Assembly: GCA_958510825.1 (NCBI GenBank)
Contig: OY294048.1
Location: forward strand, 20,167,589-20,231,588
Direction of reading: 5' to 3'
DNA length: 64,000 nucleotides
Source of the DNA: Brachypterus glaber
Lineage: Eukaryota; Arthropoda; Insecta; Coleoptera; Kateretidae
Shown: in pieces, positions 20,111 through 32,510 of the stretch
Numbering within the stretch: the stretch's first letter is position 1
How the letters are laid out: each line of letters opens with the position of its first letter
Translations under genes and position numbers: made by a program
The notes under the pieces: generated by a model
Told to the model about the DNA's origin: nothing
Seen by the model: the letters and a program-made list of their open reading frames with translations, nothing else
The model's database searches: none

Positions 20111-22486
20111 AAAATGTGGGATCCTGAAAATTTTAAAAAAATATATGTGTATGTATTTATATTTTATTCTCGTACAAAATTCCCAAATTCTTGGAAAATA
20201 TGAAATCTTAAGTAGGAGGCCTCGCCAAAAACTCTGTCTTTAATACACTGTAAAAATGTTACCAGTACGGGTGACCCGAAATTTAATTACCGATCAATCA
20301 AGCTATCGGTACCAGAATTTTAATAGTAGATTACAAGTCGACTCGGAAAATAGTACTTTTCCGAGAACTTTATTAATGGGCGAGGCAAGAAGTGCTGAGA
20401 TCATTTATAGGTCGAGGAAAAGTACCATTTTCCAGGAGACCTGTATACTTTTTTATTCGCAACTGTTATTATTTAAAAATAAAGTAATAATTTTTTTGAA
20501 ACCTAGATTTTTGCATTCAAATGAAGTAAATAATAGGTACTATAATACTTACTTTTTTAGTTTCATATTTAACACAAATATTTTTCCTGCATTTCACAAG
20601 AAAAGTACAATTATATAAAACTGAAGTTCTACATACGCATAACCCAAATAAACAACCATAAAAAACATTTGTTGTTTGCTCACAAGGCACCGTTTATAAC
20701 ATTTATTATCCTTCTCAGTCTGAAAAGTAAAAAACATTGACTAAAACTGTACATTTAAGTTTTTAAACGAAATGTATTGGATTATATTCGTGTTTATCAT
20801 GACAACAGCAGTTCATCTTGCTTTAAGAATTAATAATGATATTTTAATCGGTGCACCGCGGTGGTGCCATCTAGCCCAAATGTATCATTTAAATTGCAGA
20901 CCAGTAATAATTAGTTTACTGCTCTCTATTTTTCATTACAGGTCAGGTCCAGGCGTGGAAAACAGTGGGACAAGAAATCACGTACTTCCCAAACTTTATT
21001 AATACATGTAATGTATGTATTACGTATACAGTTCCGAATAAAAGACATTGTAGAGTTAATTTAGTTCCGTAATTTTGAAATATTATAAGTTAATTTTTGG
21101 ATAAAACCTTAATAATATAAAGTTATTATTACGTTGTCATCATAAATTTCCTATAAAACAATAAAAAAAATCCGTTTAAATCACAAAAATTTTACAATTT
21201 AATCTTAATATTAGTTTCTAATTCTACCCTTATTTACAGTGTATACAAACGAATTTGAATTTACGCTGCCGTATAAGGTCCAGCCCTGCTTACGTTGTTT
21301 AACAGCCGTGTGATGTGTTTTCGACTCACAACAGCCGCTCACTGTGTGCCGTGTGTGAAAAAATACAACACATGGCGTATAACTAAAATTTTCAATCCCA
21401 GGCCATGTGTATGAATTTGTCCGACAACGTAAAATAATGAATACGCATTATCTGACAAAAAGTCACACGCTTTTTTACATTACTTTGTGGCTATTCAACC
21501 TGTTTTGCCATAAAACATAAATAAATTGACAAACAAGCTGTTTGGCCCCAACGGCAAAATTTGATGAAAATCGCGCGGCAGTTAACTTTAATTAAATTGT
21601 TAAAACTTAGAGGCATTAAAAGAAAAGAAATATCCTGTATGTGCGCCTTCGCCAAAATTGCAAATTATATACTATAATTATAATTAATATTATAAAATGG
21701 TCAGGATTAAGGGATCATTCTGGTTTATAATTTTCAAAAAATCGATCGTTTTCTTTTCGAAAATATATGTAGACTTTTTCATAATTTTTCATTAAAAAAA
21801 AAACTTTAAACCCGTTTTTCTCAAAAGTTAATTGTAATGGTTTATTGTCGTTCTAGGAATTATTTTTATAGGTATTTTACACTATTTATTTATTTATTAT
21901 AACACAATAAATTTTGATGGATACTCTGCACTTCTAATAGCTAATCTCAAAAAAAATCCAAAAAAACTGCCTCCATTTCCACTGATTTTCCATATTTGCA
22001 TACCTTTCCAAACAATTTCATTATTTTTTTTCCATTATAAACAATAATCGTGCGACTTTTTAGTTGTTTATAGCACATCAACGATAAAACCTACAGATAT
22101 GCTAGGTTGATAACCACGAAAATATGAATTCAAAAAAACACTACAAAATTCTAAATATTTTTTGCTATTCAACAGTATTTATTTCAATGTGGGACGCTTT
22201 TACTAAGTTGTTAAAAAAAATATTTGTGGTTTAGTAAATTATATTTTATATCAATTTAATTAATTTTGAAGTTTCAAACGGGCGCCATCTTTTCGACGTT
22301 GCCAGTGCATATTGAGGGAAAATATAAACATTTTAAAGTAACGATATTTACTGACGTTCTCAATTGGTCTTTAATCCCATACCTGTTTATTGTCAAATAA
22401 ATCCTTGATAATATTTGAATCATCCTTACTTTTGTTGAATAAACCATGGCAGATAATTTACGTAGTGGTAAATAGACATTTTAAGA
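20111..22486. other. AT-rich intergenic, no gene seen
   Basis: Open frames at 20256-20618 and 20772-21002 have no recognisable domains. A TGCGCCTTCGCCAAAATT block at 21645-21662 is the complement of the GCGAAGGC body motif of SINE family A and may be a scrap of it. Nothing else was supported. Confidence 0.5.
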
Positions 22487-23441
22487 CATTATAAAAGACT
22501 TTTATCTTTTAAAATCGTAGCGCAGGCAGAAATTGCTTCAACATTATATTTTTATAGCAGATATCAAAATATGAACTGGCAGTTGCACTAAGTACCTAAT
22601 TAGGCTTATAGTAAGTATCTGACTAATACGAGGGGTAATTTAAAGGAAGGCAAAAAGCCCAGAGCTGTTGTGAGTAGAATTGGAGTGGTAAAAATCACCT
22701 AAATTTACCTAAATTATCTTGTTTTTTTTTCCTGAAACGTCGAGAAAAATCAAAATAGCAAAAAAAAATATATCTGTCTGTCGGGTTATCTGTCGGTCGG
22801 TCGGTAGATCTTCTCTGTCTGTCTGCCTGTCTGCATTTCGGTTTCCACGATAACTTAAGAACGATTTGAGCTAGCGACTTGAAATTCGGTATGCAGATCT
22901 TTTTTTGTATTTTCTTGAACAAATTCGTTTTTGAGCAAAATCGGTTTGGGGGAAGGGGAAAAATGTGGCTTAAGTTTTTTTTTAGCCATAACTTATTTAT
23001 TATTGAAGGGGGGTTAAGACAGACCGCCAGACAGACAGACCGACAGACAGACAGACAGACCGACCGACAGACAGACGGATATAATTTTTTTGCTTATTTT
23101 AGTTTTTCTCGACGTTTCTGGAAAAAATAAGATGATTTAGTTTATGTTTGCTTTTTTTCCAGAATACTTTATGAGAAAGTAAAAATGGGAAAGCAAAATA
23201 TATCATATAAAAACTATTAAAATTTATTTTTAGCACTCAAATCCTACTAACAGTAGCTCTGGACTTTTTTCCTTCTTTTAAATTACCCCTCCTATTAGTC
23301 AGATACTACCAAATGTACTATAAGCCTAATTAGGTATTTAGTGCAACTGACAGGAGTTTATATTTTTATATCTGCTATAAAAATAGGACAATGTTGAAGC
23401 AATTCCTGCCTGCGATACGATTTAAAAATTTATAATGGTCA
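22487..23441. repeat. large foldback element with internal inverted GTCT/ACAG tracts
   Basis: Arms of about 300-380 bp are inverted copies. TAAAATCGTAGCGCAGGCAG and AAGTACCTAATTAGGCTTAT on the left pair with CCTGCCTGCGATACGATTTA and ATAAGCCTAATTAGGTATTT on the right. CGTCGAGAAAAATC on the left pairs with TTTTTCTCGACGT on the right. Between the arms, a degenerate GTCT tract (22773-22832) faces a degenerate ACAG tract (about 23018-23079). The block after the left tract (CACGATAACTTAAGAACG) resembles the sequence next to the small GTCT tract at 36919-36934 and next to the retroelement-bearing array at 38.5 kb. This family is therefore a plausible source of the tetranucleotide target. Confidence 0.72.
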
Positions 23442-24080
23442 CATATATGCAGCAAATATCATTTTACGAAGATATATGCATTTTAGTAATTTTTAACATA
23501 TTTTTTTAAATGTGGCATTTGAGTCAAATTCATTTAACTAACATTAGATGGCTGAAATATTCGACTTTTACGCTGGACCGTTATCGAGAGAGGTAAATAC
23601 CTCTCAGCGATAACGAGAGGCCTCTCGTTCTCGTTTGTGTGAGACGATAATTTTTGAACCATCGCATACGAGAGGTATTTATTGGCGATAACTATCGCTT
23701 TAAGCGGCAACACTAGTTATGTTACGAGTATGGGTATTTACGTGTTCCAAATTTCAAGTTGATATTTAAATCAGGTGCGGACTTTAGACACACACTGTAC
23801 ATAGCAGAAATCCCTAACAATTTCAAGACAAAGGCCATATTCCAATGATACTGTTAACATATTCGTTACACACGTTACCGGCAATTATCTGGATCCACTT
23901 TTGTTTAGAATGACAATGTGCAGTGTTTATATCGGCACCTCAGTTCTAAACTCTTCTCGAAAACTGCGAAAAAAAATTCTTGAAATTTTACCCTAAATAC
24001 ATTTTTGTTTTTTATATTTTTATTAATATATAAAATTTTCTTAATTACAAATAATTAATAATAATAATAATTTTAATATA
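23442..24080. other. AT-rich intergenic, no gene seen
   Basis: It holds a short palindromic stretch around GAGAGGTAAATACCTCTC (23588-23605) and GCGATAACGAGAGG. No gene was supported. Confidence 0.5.
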
Positions 24081-24614
24081 CAGCCTGTTCCAGAACTCGC
24101 GAACCGAAATTTGAGGGTATATTAAAAACCCTCTGGAAAATATGAAAAAAATTAAAAAAAAATCCATCTTCAATACTAATTAAAAAGGAAGCTATTTAAT
24201 CAGACCAATCCTGTTGCTGATGTTAAATTACCTAAAAATTAGTTTTTCCCTACTTATTAGTAACTATGGTTGCATTTTAATGGTTGACTCGTGCATTGTT
24301 TAAGACTTTCAACTTTAGAATCTTTTTAGGTTATTATATTTTGACAAAACCGACAGAGGCTATCAAATATTCTATTTTTATAGGGTCACTCCATCCGGCG
24401 GTGGTTTTATGATACCCGTCTTAGACGGCAGCAACAAACTGCCGCTGCAACTCCATTCAGCGCGCTGAATGTAGTGTTTTTTTTTATTAGAAACTCAGAT
24501 CTTTTAATTGATTTACTGGCTATAAATTCTTAATACAAATTAATAAAATAAAAATACAATAACTGAATTTTATTTATTTATTTCAAAGTAATGAACATAG
24601 GAAAATTTTTTATC

Positions 24615-24900
24615 GGTGTTCCGAAAAGAGAACATTCTAGCTAGAATGTAATTTTAAGATTGGTGCAGAGGGCAAGGAATTTTGGAAGTTTAAACGCAAA
24701 CAGAAAAGTGGTTGGAGACACTTCGCGAAATGCAAAAACTGTTGATAATAAAGAAGCTGTCATTTAGACTTTTGAAGAATAATCTGGAACAAGCATTAGT
24801 ATCGTGGCAAGAAATCTTGATATGTCTGACCTGTGTTTAATGAACTCTAAAAGATGAAGAAACGCATTATTTTTAGCAAACTCGCGTTCAATGTATGAAG
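24615..24900 (+). pseudogene. inverted fragment of mariner-like transposase N-terminus
   Basis: The plus-strand stretch AAGATTGGTGCAGAGGGCAA through TCTTGATATGTCTGAC matches the minus-strand transposase at about 25690-25860 (helix-turn-helix region; RLVQRARN, KEEAV, SIVARNLDMS). It has many substitutions and stops (for example GTCATTTAG in place of GTCATTCAG). It reaches the region before the catalytic domain and then stops next to the end of the minus-strand gene. It is non-functional. Confidence 0.72.
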
Positions 24901-24904
24901 CATG

Positions 24905-25990
24905 CTAAAGAATATGTTCAAAATGACCTTCACCAACTTGAACACATAAAGCAGCTCTTTTTAACAGACTTCTCCTGGCATTAATAATCATATTTGGAGT
25001 TACTGACTCAAGCGCTTCATGTATTCGGTCTCCTAGTTCTTCTACAGTGTCTGGCATATTTCTATACACTAAATTTTTTACATGGCCCCATAAAAAGAAG
25101 TCCATTGAAGTGAGATCAGGGGATCTAGGAGGCCACCTTCTGGGACCCCCACGGCCTATCCAACTGTTTGGAAAACTGATGTCGAGTTGGCTTCTTGCCG
25201 TTTCTGAGAAATGCACTGGACAGCCATCATGTTGAAACCAGATATTATCCACATTTGCCAACCTTTGAAGTGGGATGTCATCCCTTAAGAAGTTAGTGTA
25301 GGTTTCGCCATTCAATCTGCCAGGGGTCCAACCTAAAAACAAATATTTTAAGCATTTTATGGTGGTTTATTTCTCAAAATAACTTACTATAGCATCTCCC
25401 AATATTCCTGCCCAAATATTCAAGGAAAACCTTCGTTGGGGATTTCCTTGCCTGAAGGCATGGGGATTTTCCTGTCCCCAAACATGAGAATCCCTTGAAT
25501 TAAAAAAAACATCTCTTTGAAACCCAGACTCATCCGTAAAAAGAATGCTTTTTACAAAGTTTTCATTTTCTTGATGTTTCTGCAACAGCCATGTGCAAAA
25601 TTAGACTCGTAAAGGATAGTCCTCCGGTGTCAAGCATTGTACTCGAGTGTAATGAAAGGGATGCATTCGTTGAACAGAGGTCTTAGACATATCAAGATTT
25701 CTAGCCACGATACTAAGGCTTGTTTCAGGTTCTTCTTCAAAAGCCTGAATGACAGCTTCTTCCTTATCAACAGTTCTTGCAGTTCGCGGAGCGCCTCCAA
25801 TCTCTTTTTTGTTTGGAGTTAAATTTCCAGAATTTCTTGCCCTTTGCACCAATCTTAAAATAACATTTCTGCTAGGATGTTCTCTATTGGGAAAACGAAT
25901 AGAATATTCTACAGATGTAGCTGAAGCACTCCGGCCACACTCGCCATATAAAATTAGCATTTCGCAATACTCTTCTGAAGTAAACATCAT
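24905..25990 (-). pseudogene. Tc1/mariner-like transposase, interrupted
   Basis: A DDE transposase that cuts and pastes the surrounding element. The start ATG is at 25990. The N-terminal half is a helix-turn-helix DNA-binding region (residues 1 to about 120). The catalytic motifs FTDESGF, QHDGCPVH and RSPDLTSMDFFLWG supply the three acidic residues, with 36 residues between the second and third. A stop codon at 25601-25603 (TAA where a sense codon is expected) splits the frame. A GTAAGT...TTTTTAG stretch on the minus strand (25387 down to 25333, 55 bp) has the form of a phase-0 intron. The frame after it is shifted by a small indel. A few residues also appear missing between TSVQR and MHPFHYTRV. 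The gene is clearly dead. Confidence 0.82.
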
Positions 25991-26509
25991 GAAAGTTTTG
26001 ATATTTTTTTATTATTATTAATAAATATTAATGTCACATTAATCACCATGTCAACCTACAGAATATGTACCTGCAATAATTAAATTTACTTCCATAGCTA
26101 CAAATTCAACCTTTAATGGTAATTTATAATCAGCAACAGTATTGGTCCACTTAAAGCGTTCTTATTTTTGAATTGAACGAAGATGGATTTTTTTTGAAAT
26201 TTTTTTCATATTTTCCAGAGGGTTTTTAATATACCCTCAAATTTCGGTACGCGAGTTCTGGAACAGGCTGTATTAGAGACACAACAGTTTTGAAATAAAA
26301 GATTTTCAGCTTAAATTTGGAACTGATATTAACACATATTATAAATATGAAAAAAAGTAATAACCACTCAGAAGTTTATTGATATTTATGAGTTAGATTA
26401 AACAAAACTTGAAAAGTTTAAAATCGTGTTTGAAGCCGTCTTTAAAATATGTTTTGCTCCTGGGGGAAGGGAGATCATCCTGATTGTTTACTGTATATAA
26501 TCAAGGGGT

Positions 26510-26654
26510 CTATTCTAGTTTCGTGCGGATTTTTTCCGTTCGGTATTTCGATGAATATGGGCGGAGCTATACGGTCTAGGCCAATGAAATCATCAGAAGA
26601 ACTATTGTGAAGTTGGCTTTCACGCGTGAAAGAAACTCACCGAAATGAGAATAG
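26510..26654. repeat. short MITE with CTATTCT ends
   Basis: Left end CTATTCTAGTTTCGTGCGG and right end CACCGAAATGAGAATAG are imperfect inverted repeats about 145 bp apart. The inner sequence is GC-richer than the surroundings. No target duplication is certain, and there is no coding. Confidence 0.4.
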
Positions 26655-28869
26655 CTACCCAGAGGTAGGGGGTCTTGGATCAGCGTCACGTGAGAGTATC
26701 AAATATTGCATGTTGCTGTTTTTAAATTATAAACGTAAGTTATGACATATTTTACGGATTTCTTATATGACACAAAATGGAAAATGCATCACAAGATACT
26801 TGATACATTGAGAGGGGGCAGACCGAAATATCACACAGCATCACCATGGGGGGAGAGGGGTCTAAAATTGTCAATAAAAAAGCATCACATGATTTATAGA
26901 TAGACTCTTTTCTCAGGAATTACTTTTAAGAGTTACAACAGTTTAGAACTAAGGTAACGATATTGTTAGTATAGGTTCTACCATTTAGACATCAGACATG
27001 CGGAAATAACAGTCACATTAAATGCAATCATGGTACAGACAACGTGACCTAATTAATGGATTAACGTCACAACATGGCTTCATAGGCCAAGCCACAGCTT
27101 CAGTTCAGGTTACGTGACTGAGTAGGGTTAGTCCACCAAAATGTGAGCTGCTCGACTTAAAAAATTTGATATCCAATAGGTACAGTTGGACCCACAAAAA
27201 ACGCAAGATTTAAATATGCTAAAATGTCAATTTTACTAACTATTTTATAGTTTAAGTAAGATTTTAAGAAATAGGTTAGATTAATTTGACAATTAATTGT
27301 CAGTTTTGTCAAAGTTTATTACAGAAAATGCATGCGAATAATGTCGAATATTAAAAAAATAATAATAATAAATAATAAACTGAAAAAACATTTAGAATAT
27401 TTAATCAAATCAAAAATTAACACAATATTTAGTAAATCTTATAAAAAAAAAAAATTGAACTCTACTAATCAAACATATAATTTATGAAAATTATGATTTT
27501 CGTTTAAAAAAAGGTTTTTCCGGAGGTTTTTTTTTTCGTTTTTTTAATCTTGGAACTATCGATGCGGGGACGGGAGATGGTTTTTGACCCAGGAAAAATT
27601 GTATTGTTTATAGCATGCACCGCTTCTTGTAAATGGTATAATAATAATAATAATAATAATATTTTTTGAGAAAAAAAAATACAATTCAATAAATATGCTA
27701 TAGGCACAGAAATGTCTAGCATTTGAGCGTGCCGATACAAAAAAAAATATACATATTTATATACACACATGTATACACATATACATACTAAATACTAATT
27801 AAAATAATAACTAACTAAACTAGATACACAATTTAAATAAATAAGAAATACCATAAAAATAAAAATAAACTGTAGAAATACTATTTTCTCAATGCAATTT
27901 CCCCTAATATGATAAATTTTCAAAAATTAAAAACTTTCAACAATGCACTTGTCGATATTTATCAAATCTCAAATCTCAAAAATAATTAAGTAAATTTTCA
28001 TCCTGTATTTCATTTGATATCTTCTTTCTTTTTGAGCCGGCACGCCCTTTCCTCCCCTATCTATTTTTTCTTCAGTCTTAATCATTATTCTTTTTTCTAT
28101 GATCTTAACCCAACTCTCCGAAACACTAAATAACCTTGCCACAATTAAAGGCCTCTGTAGAGATGACTAGCCACAATCACTTCCTTACATCCTGCTTCCA
28201 ATATACTAATAGTTTGAGATTTCTTAACATTTCTTAACGCATTTCTAATTACATACATAAGTAATTTTGACAAATATTGTCAACATGACAACGGCTTTGT
28301 TTGTATTGTAATTATTGAATTTACTCAACTAAATTTTCAATCTTGTTTTTTTTTCGGATTCAACTATATAACTATTTTTTTATTCTATTGGTATCAATAT
28401 ACAAGAAATTTTAAACCAGAAAAGTAAATTATTCTACTAAACAACTTTTTTTGAAACTTTCTCTCATTTTTAGACAAAAATGGCCACTCTAAAAGTTGGT
28501 CCACAGACTTCTTTTTTTTATTTTTTAAATAAATAACTCGGTTATTTTTTTTTAAATTATGTTTATCTTTTTTGTAGTGTAGCAATTTTAATATTATTTA
28601 TTTTATATAAAGGGTTTAGCAATAAATATATTTTCAAATATAAATTAACCTCAATATTTATTTTCAATATTTACAGAATGTATTTATGTATGTGCAATAT
28701 AGTTTAATTTTAAATTTTACATTTTATATCTATATATTAAATATTTAGGTTATTTAAATACAAAATAAAATATACCTATAAATATGTAAAATTGCATTTA
28801 TTATTTACATTCAAACAGAATATTTAAATTAGTAAATATAAGATTTATATTTAGTATGTTTACTTTTAT
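26655..28869. other. AT-rich intergenic, no gene seen
   Basis: It contains AAT-type microsatellites (27355-27378 and 27641-27660), runs of A or T, and a few short open frames without recognisable features. No gene was supported. Confidence 0.5.
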
Positions 28870-29180
28870 TTTAAAAAATGCTATATACCGGGTATCCCAA
28901 CTCTATTTACCCAACGATTTTCCCGAAAACTTAAAGAGATAATCAAATTTTGCGAAAACCATTTTAAATAAGAAAACAAACTAACTTTTTGCATATATTT
29001 GATACTTTCAGCTCTTAAAATGTGGGCAGGGGGCAGGGGGGAACATTTTTTAAATGGGGTCGTCTGATATATAATTTTAAAGCTTATTAAATTCTTTAAC
29101 TTTATATTTTTTAATTGTTTTAAACTTTTTATTATTACTCTAAAAAAATCAAACAATTTTTTAAAAGTTACTACTTTCAT
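28870..29180. repeat. dispersed repeat family D, copy 2
   Basis: It shares ordered blocks with 4715-4905 and 33525-33800: CTTTTTGCATATATTTGATA, CTCTTAAAATGTGGGCAGGG, ATGGGGTCGT and ATAATTTTAAAGCTTATTAA. It starts with ACCGGGTATCCCAACTCT, a terminus-like sequence. The minus-strand frame through it is AT-driven and not a recognisable protein. Confidence 0.5.
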
Positions 29181-31748
29181 GATAAAAAAACGTAAATTAT
29201 ACTTTTAAACTAATTTTAATTGACATAAATGAAAATTTACAAAAAAAAAACTTTAAAAATTACACTTTTTAGTCTAAAAAATTAAAAAATCAAACCCAAT
29301 TTATGTTTTTGATAAACTTGATTAGAAGAAAAACGTAAGTCGGTTAAGCTTCAAATTTAAAGCACAGCATCAATCAAATTCATGTAGTACTTTTTAAGTT
29401 AACTGAAAAAATGACAACTTTCAGGAAAATCCTGATATCTCCTAAGCCAGAAGTAAAAATGTAAAAAAATAAAAAAGAAAATATTTATTATAATTATATT
29501 ATATTATAAGAAAGACTTTTTTGATAAACAGTTGCAGTGGCGTACCATGCAAAACTGGCAACAATGCAATGGGTCTGTAGTTAGTAGGCTCGTCCTTACT
29601 GCTTTAAAATTTATTATTTTTAGAAAAATCCTTGGACGGTTTAATTTTTTTTCACATCTTTTAATATTATCCCCAACCAACCAAAAAATAATGGGGTGCT
29701 TCGAAAACTTTAAGGATAAATACCTTAAGAATGGCTGAACCGATTGTCAAAAATAATACACCGTTGAATGGAGATATAAAATACCTTTTAAACGGGGTAT
29801 TACTCAATATATAGTGTCATTTGGAATTTCAAAGTTGGTACCTCCCCACTGTAGAGGGGTGAGTGGTTGGTGTTGAAGATATTATCAAAAGATATCCGCC
29901 TTGAAACAAAAATTAACTTGTCCGAGGATTTTTCTAAAAAAAATTGTTTAAAAAATATTGAGGGTTGGACCTTTTTAATGGGAGGCCGAATACTTATTTT
30001 AAAAAAAGGTTATCTTGAAAAAGCGGAGCATTTCGCAACCAATTTTTTGGTTTTCTAAAGAATAAGTCTGTAGCTTTCCAATAAGTCTAAACTTGATGCC
30101 GGGCAACTTTGGGGAGTACACTAAAAAATAGCACTTACTGAAAAAGTATTTTTTTAGTTAATGTAAGAGATATAGCCCCAAAAAGCTACGTAAAATAGGC
30201 ACACTTAACTGCTTCATCAGATTTCATGGTATTTATTTAACTGTATACAAATAAAAAGAAAAAATAGCTACTTGTAGGAGAAGGAGGCCAAAAAACAAAA
30301 CTTGCAATTAAAATGACCACTAAGTTTCGACCGATCGTAGTGGGGCTAGGAATGTACGGGGAGTTAGGGATATACTTTATCTCATTTAATAATCTCTCGA
30401 CTTTATATAGGACTTTCCCTTTTCTGCTTACACTAAATATATCAGAAATATAGATAATATTAAAGTTATTGATAAATAAATAAAGTACCTATAATATAGT
30501 ATAGGTACTTATATTAAACTTTTATAACTCCATACCGACAATAAGGCCCTTTACTGGCGGAGTCCAAACATTTTTATCGTACATCCGACTGACGTTTATT
30601 AATTTGGTTTGTGGTTAGTGACGCTTCATTAAAAAGCAACTGATGACTATGAAAACCGCTCTGATGAAAAAATAAAATAAAAAATATAAAAATAAAGATT
30701 CTTCACGGATGGCCTAGTTAGCCAAATTGGCTTCATCCCAAGAGATTAAACTTTCAGTGTTTGGCAAACGCATTATTAGCACTCAATCGAAAATAAGCCG
30801 TGAAGATATTGAATGCTCCACATTATAATCTTTAAAGTTGATAGCATATTTTTAAATTTTTATTAGCGGATCTTTTAGTTTCTATTTTTGATGCTAGTTT
30901 TTTCGAAAACCGTTGGTTCTAGTTACATAAAGAGAACTTTTTTAATATATTTTAAACTTTAGAAGGAATGAGATTTTATTGAGAAAATGTCAACAAAAAA
31001 ACTACATACAACGCAGTTTGGGAAAAAAGTGACAACGCCCCCTCCTTTTGCACTCCCCTGGTTAAAATTATCAAATATATATTACATATAATTACAGCCT
31101 TTATCAATGTTAGGATACATACAAAAATTCGTTGCTGTAGTTCATACACTGAGAAAAAGCGGACAAATATACCTACTATGCATTTAACAATAATCTATTA
31201 CCAGTGATAACATTTTAATTTATAGTAAAACAACTGAAATATTTGTAATTTAGCTATTTAGGATAAACAGTTATTTTGATATACAATATTGTATAGCACT
31301 GGTACACGACTTGAAATTTCTTATCTACATGTTTGTTTATTTTCTTGTATTTCGAATACCCATTATGTATTATATATTTATTATTTCAATCCTTAATTCT
31401 TATATTTTAACGAAGAAAACGTAACTTACTGTAAGTACCATATTTTTTACCTTTTTATTGCTTATACTGATGATAATTCCACGTTAATATAAATATTTGT
31501 TCTTATACGAGGTTTTATTAAATTAAACCGTATTTTAAATTATTTTATTTCTATGTTTAGATTATAATGCATAGTTTAATATAATTAATCAATGCCTTTT
31601 TTGTCTGCAAAACAATTTAAAATTTTTTTTTATTACATATAAAAAAAGAATCATATTTTATTATTTTATTAACCAATTTTTAAACTTATATTGTTTTCTT
31701 TCTGGCTCTTTGAATTGTTATAACATAATTGTTACATTTCTTGTAGTG
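29181..31748. other. AT-rich intergenic, no gene seen
   Basis: No coding region or RNA gene was supported. The frames at 29532-29738 and 29867-30058 show no motif that I recognise. Confidence 0.5.
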
Positions 31749-31791
31749 TGCCTTTTGAAGAAGTTGGAATAAAGCCAACGAAACGTCGGCA
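31749..31791 (+). ncRNA. hammerhead-ribozyme-like motif 2
   Basis: It shows the same architecture as 7099-7144: helix I TGCC/GGCA, core TTGAAGA (first base changed from C), one extra base, stem II GTTGG/CCAAC around AATAAAG, core GAA, palindromic ACGT in the helix III position, then C at the cleavage position. Two unpaired T's separate helix I from the core, so it is probably decayed. The downstream flanks of both motifs are A-rich (AAAAAGAATAAAAGT and TAAAAAACGTTTTTTAA). The element carrying them was not identified; Penelope-like elements are one known host of such motifs. Confidence 0.38.
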
Positions 31792-32175
31792 GTTTTAGTA
31801 AAAAACGTTTTTTAATATAAATAACCCTAATCCAGCCATCTACTATCTAAAAATTATAATCTTTTTTTACATGTTTTAATTTGTAAAAAAATAAAAAAAA
31901 GTTTGTGTCCAAATATGAAATTAATTGAATTTCAAATAATTTTTTTATTCAAGAAAAACGAAATTCGGCTTTTTCCGTCCGACCTAACTTCAAAAAAGCC
32001 CATAAACCAAACCAAGGACTAACTAAAAAATTTTTTATAGGTTTGGGGGTAAGAAAAAGTGTAGAAAACGATTAAAATACTATAACTTTTGTTGTCAATA
32101 AACTACTTTAAATTAAAAATACTTTTGATCCAATTTAAAAATGTGATGTAGATGAAACCCCCAAAATCGTTCGAT
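31792..32175. other. AT-rich intergenic, no gene seen
   Basis: Nothing supportable apart from A-rich tracts. Confidence 0.5.
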
Positions 32176-32510
32176 CCTATCGCGTTTTCGCAGTTAAGGA
32201 TCATTTTCGCTTGCAGCCTTAGTACAGATCCTGGTTGCTTGAAAGTCCCTAAAGTGAGCTCGGCCAACAGACCTGACAGCTACCTTGCTGCTCCCTGGTA
32301 GTATCACAGGTCCGAGTTCTAGTGCGGCATTGTCCACTGCAAACCTTTTTCTGTACTGTGTGCTTAGATCTTCAGCAGCACAAGCCAACGTGGTGGGGAA
32401 ATGACGGTATTTTATTTCTGTGAAAAAGTTTTCCCACATCCGAGGATTGAACCCCGGCCTCTCGATTACTAGATCGAGGTGTTCACGACTGAGCCACCGC
32501 CGCCCACCAG
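32176..32510 (-). repeat. tRNA-derived SINE, family B
   Basis: On the minus strand, from about 32508, the tRNA-like head reads GGGCGGCGGTGGCTCAGTCG with A-box TGGCTCAGTCG, followed by B-box GGGTTCAATCC in correct spacing. The rest is a GC-rich body (GCTGCTGAAGATCTAAGCAC, GTTGGCCGAGCTCACTTTAG) much richer in G and C than the flanks. The body is open as a 137-codon frame, but no protein domain is evident and the tRNA head explains the sequence better. It is a single copy in this window. The 3' boundary near 32180 is approximate. Confidence 0.62.

Larger units (their letters stand above)
24081..26270 (-). mobile_element. Tc1/mariner-like transposon with duplicated inverted 5' end
   Basis: The element begins CAGCCTGTTCCAGAACTCGC and ends with the complement, flanked by TA on both sides. 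This is the canonical TA duplication of Tc1/mariner elements. The inverted repeats are about 90 bp with high similarity, then continue more loosely (CAGACCAATCCTGTTGCTGAT against GGACCAATACTGTTGCTGAT). A transposase pseudogene runs on the minus strand (25990-24905). The left side (about 24615-24900, plus strand) contains a second, diverged copy of the start of the same transposase, facing inward. The element is therefore an inverted 5'/5' structure. Some left-arm sequence (about 24300-24600) has no counterpart on the right. Confidence 0.85.

Noticed and set aside
20256..21002. Two open frames of 76-120 codons
   Set aside because: No motifs recognised, and expected by chance in AT-rich DNA.
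24300..24600. Separate transposon inside the mariner-like left arm
   Set aside because: No inverted ends or target duplication could be found around the extra sequence.
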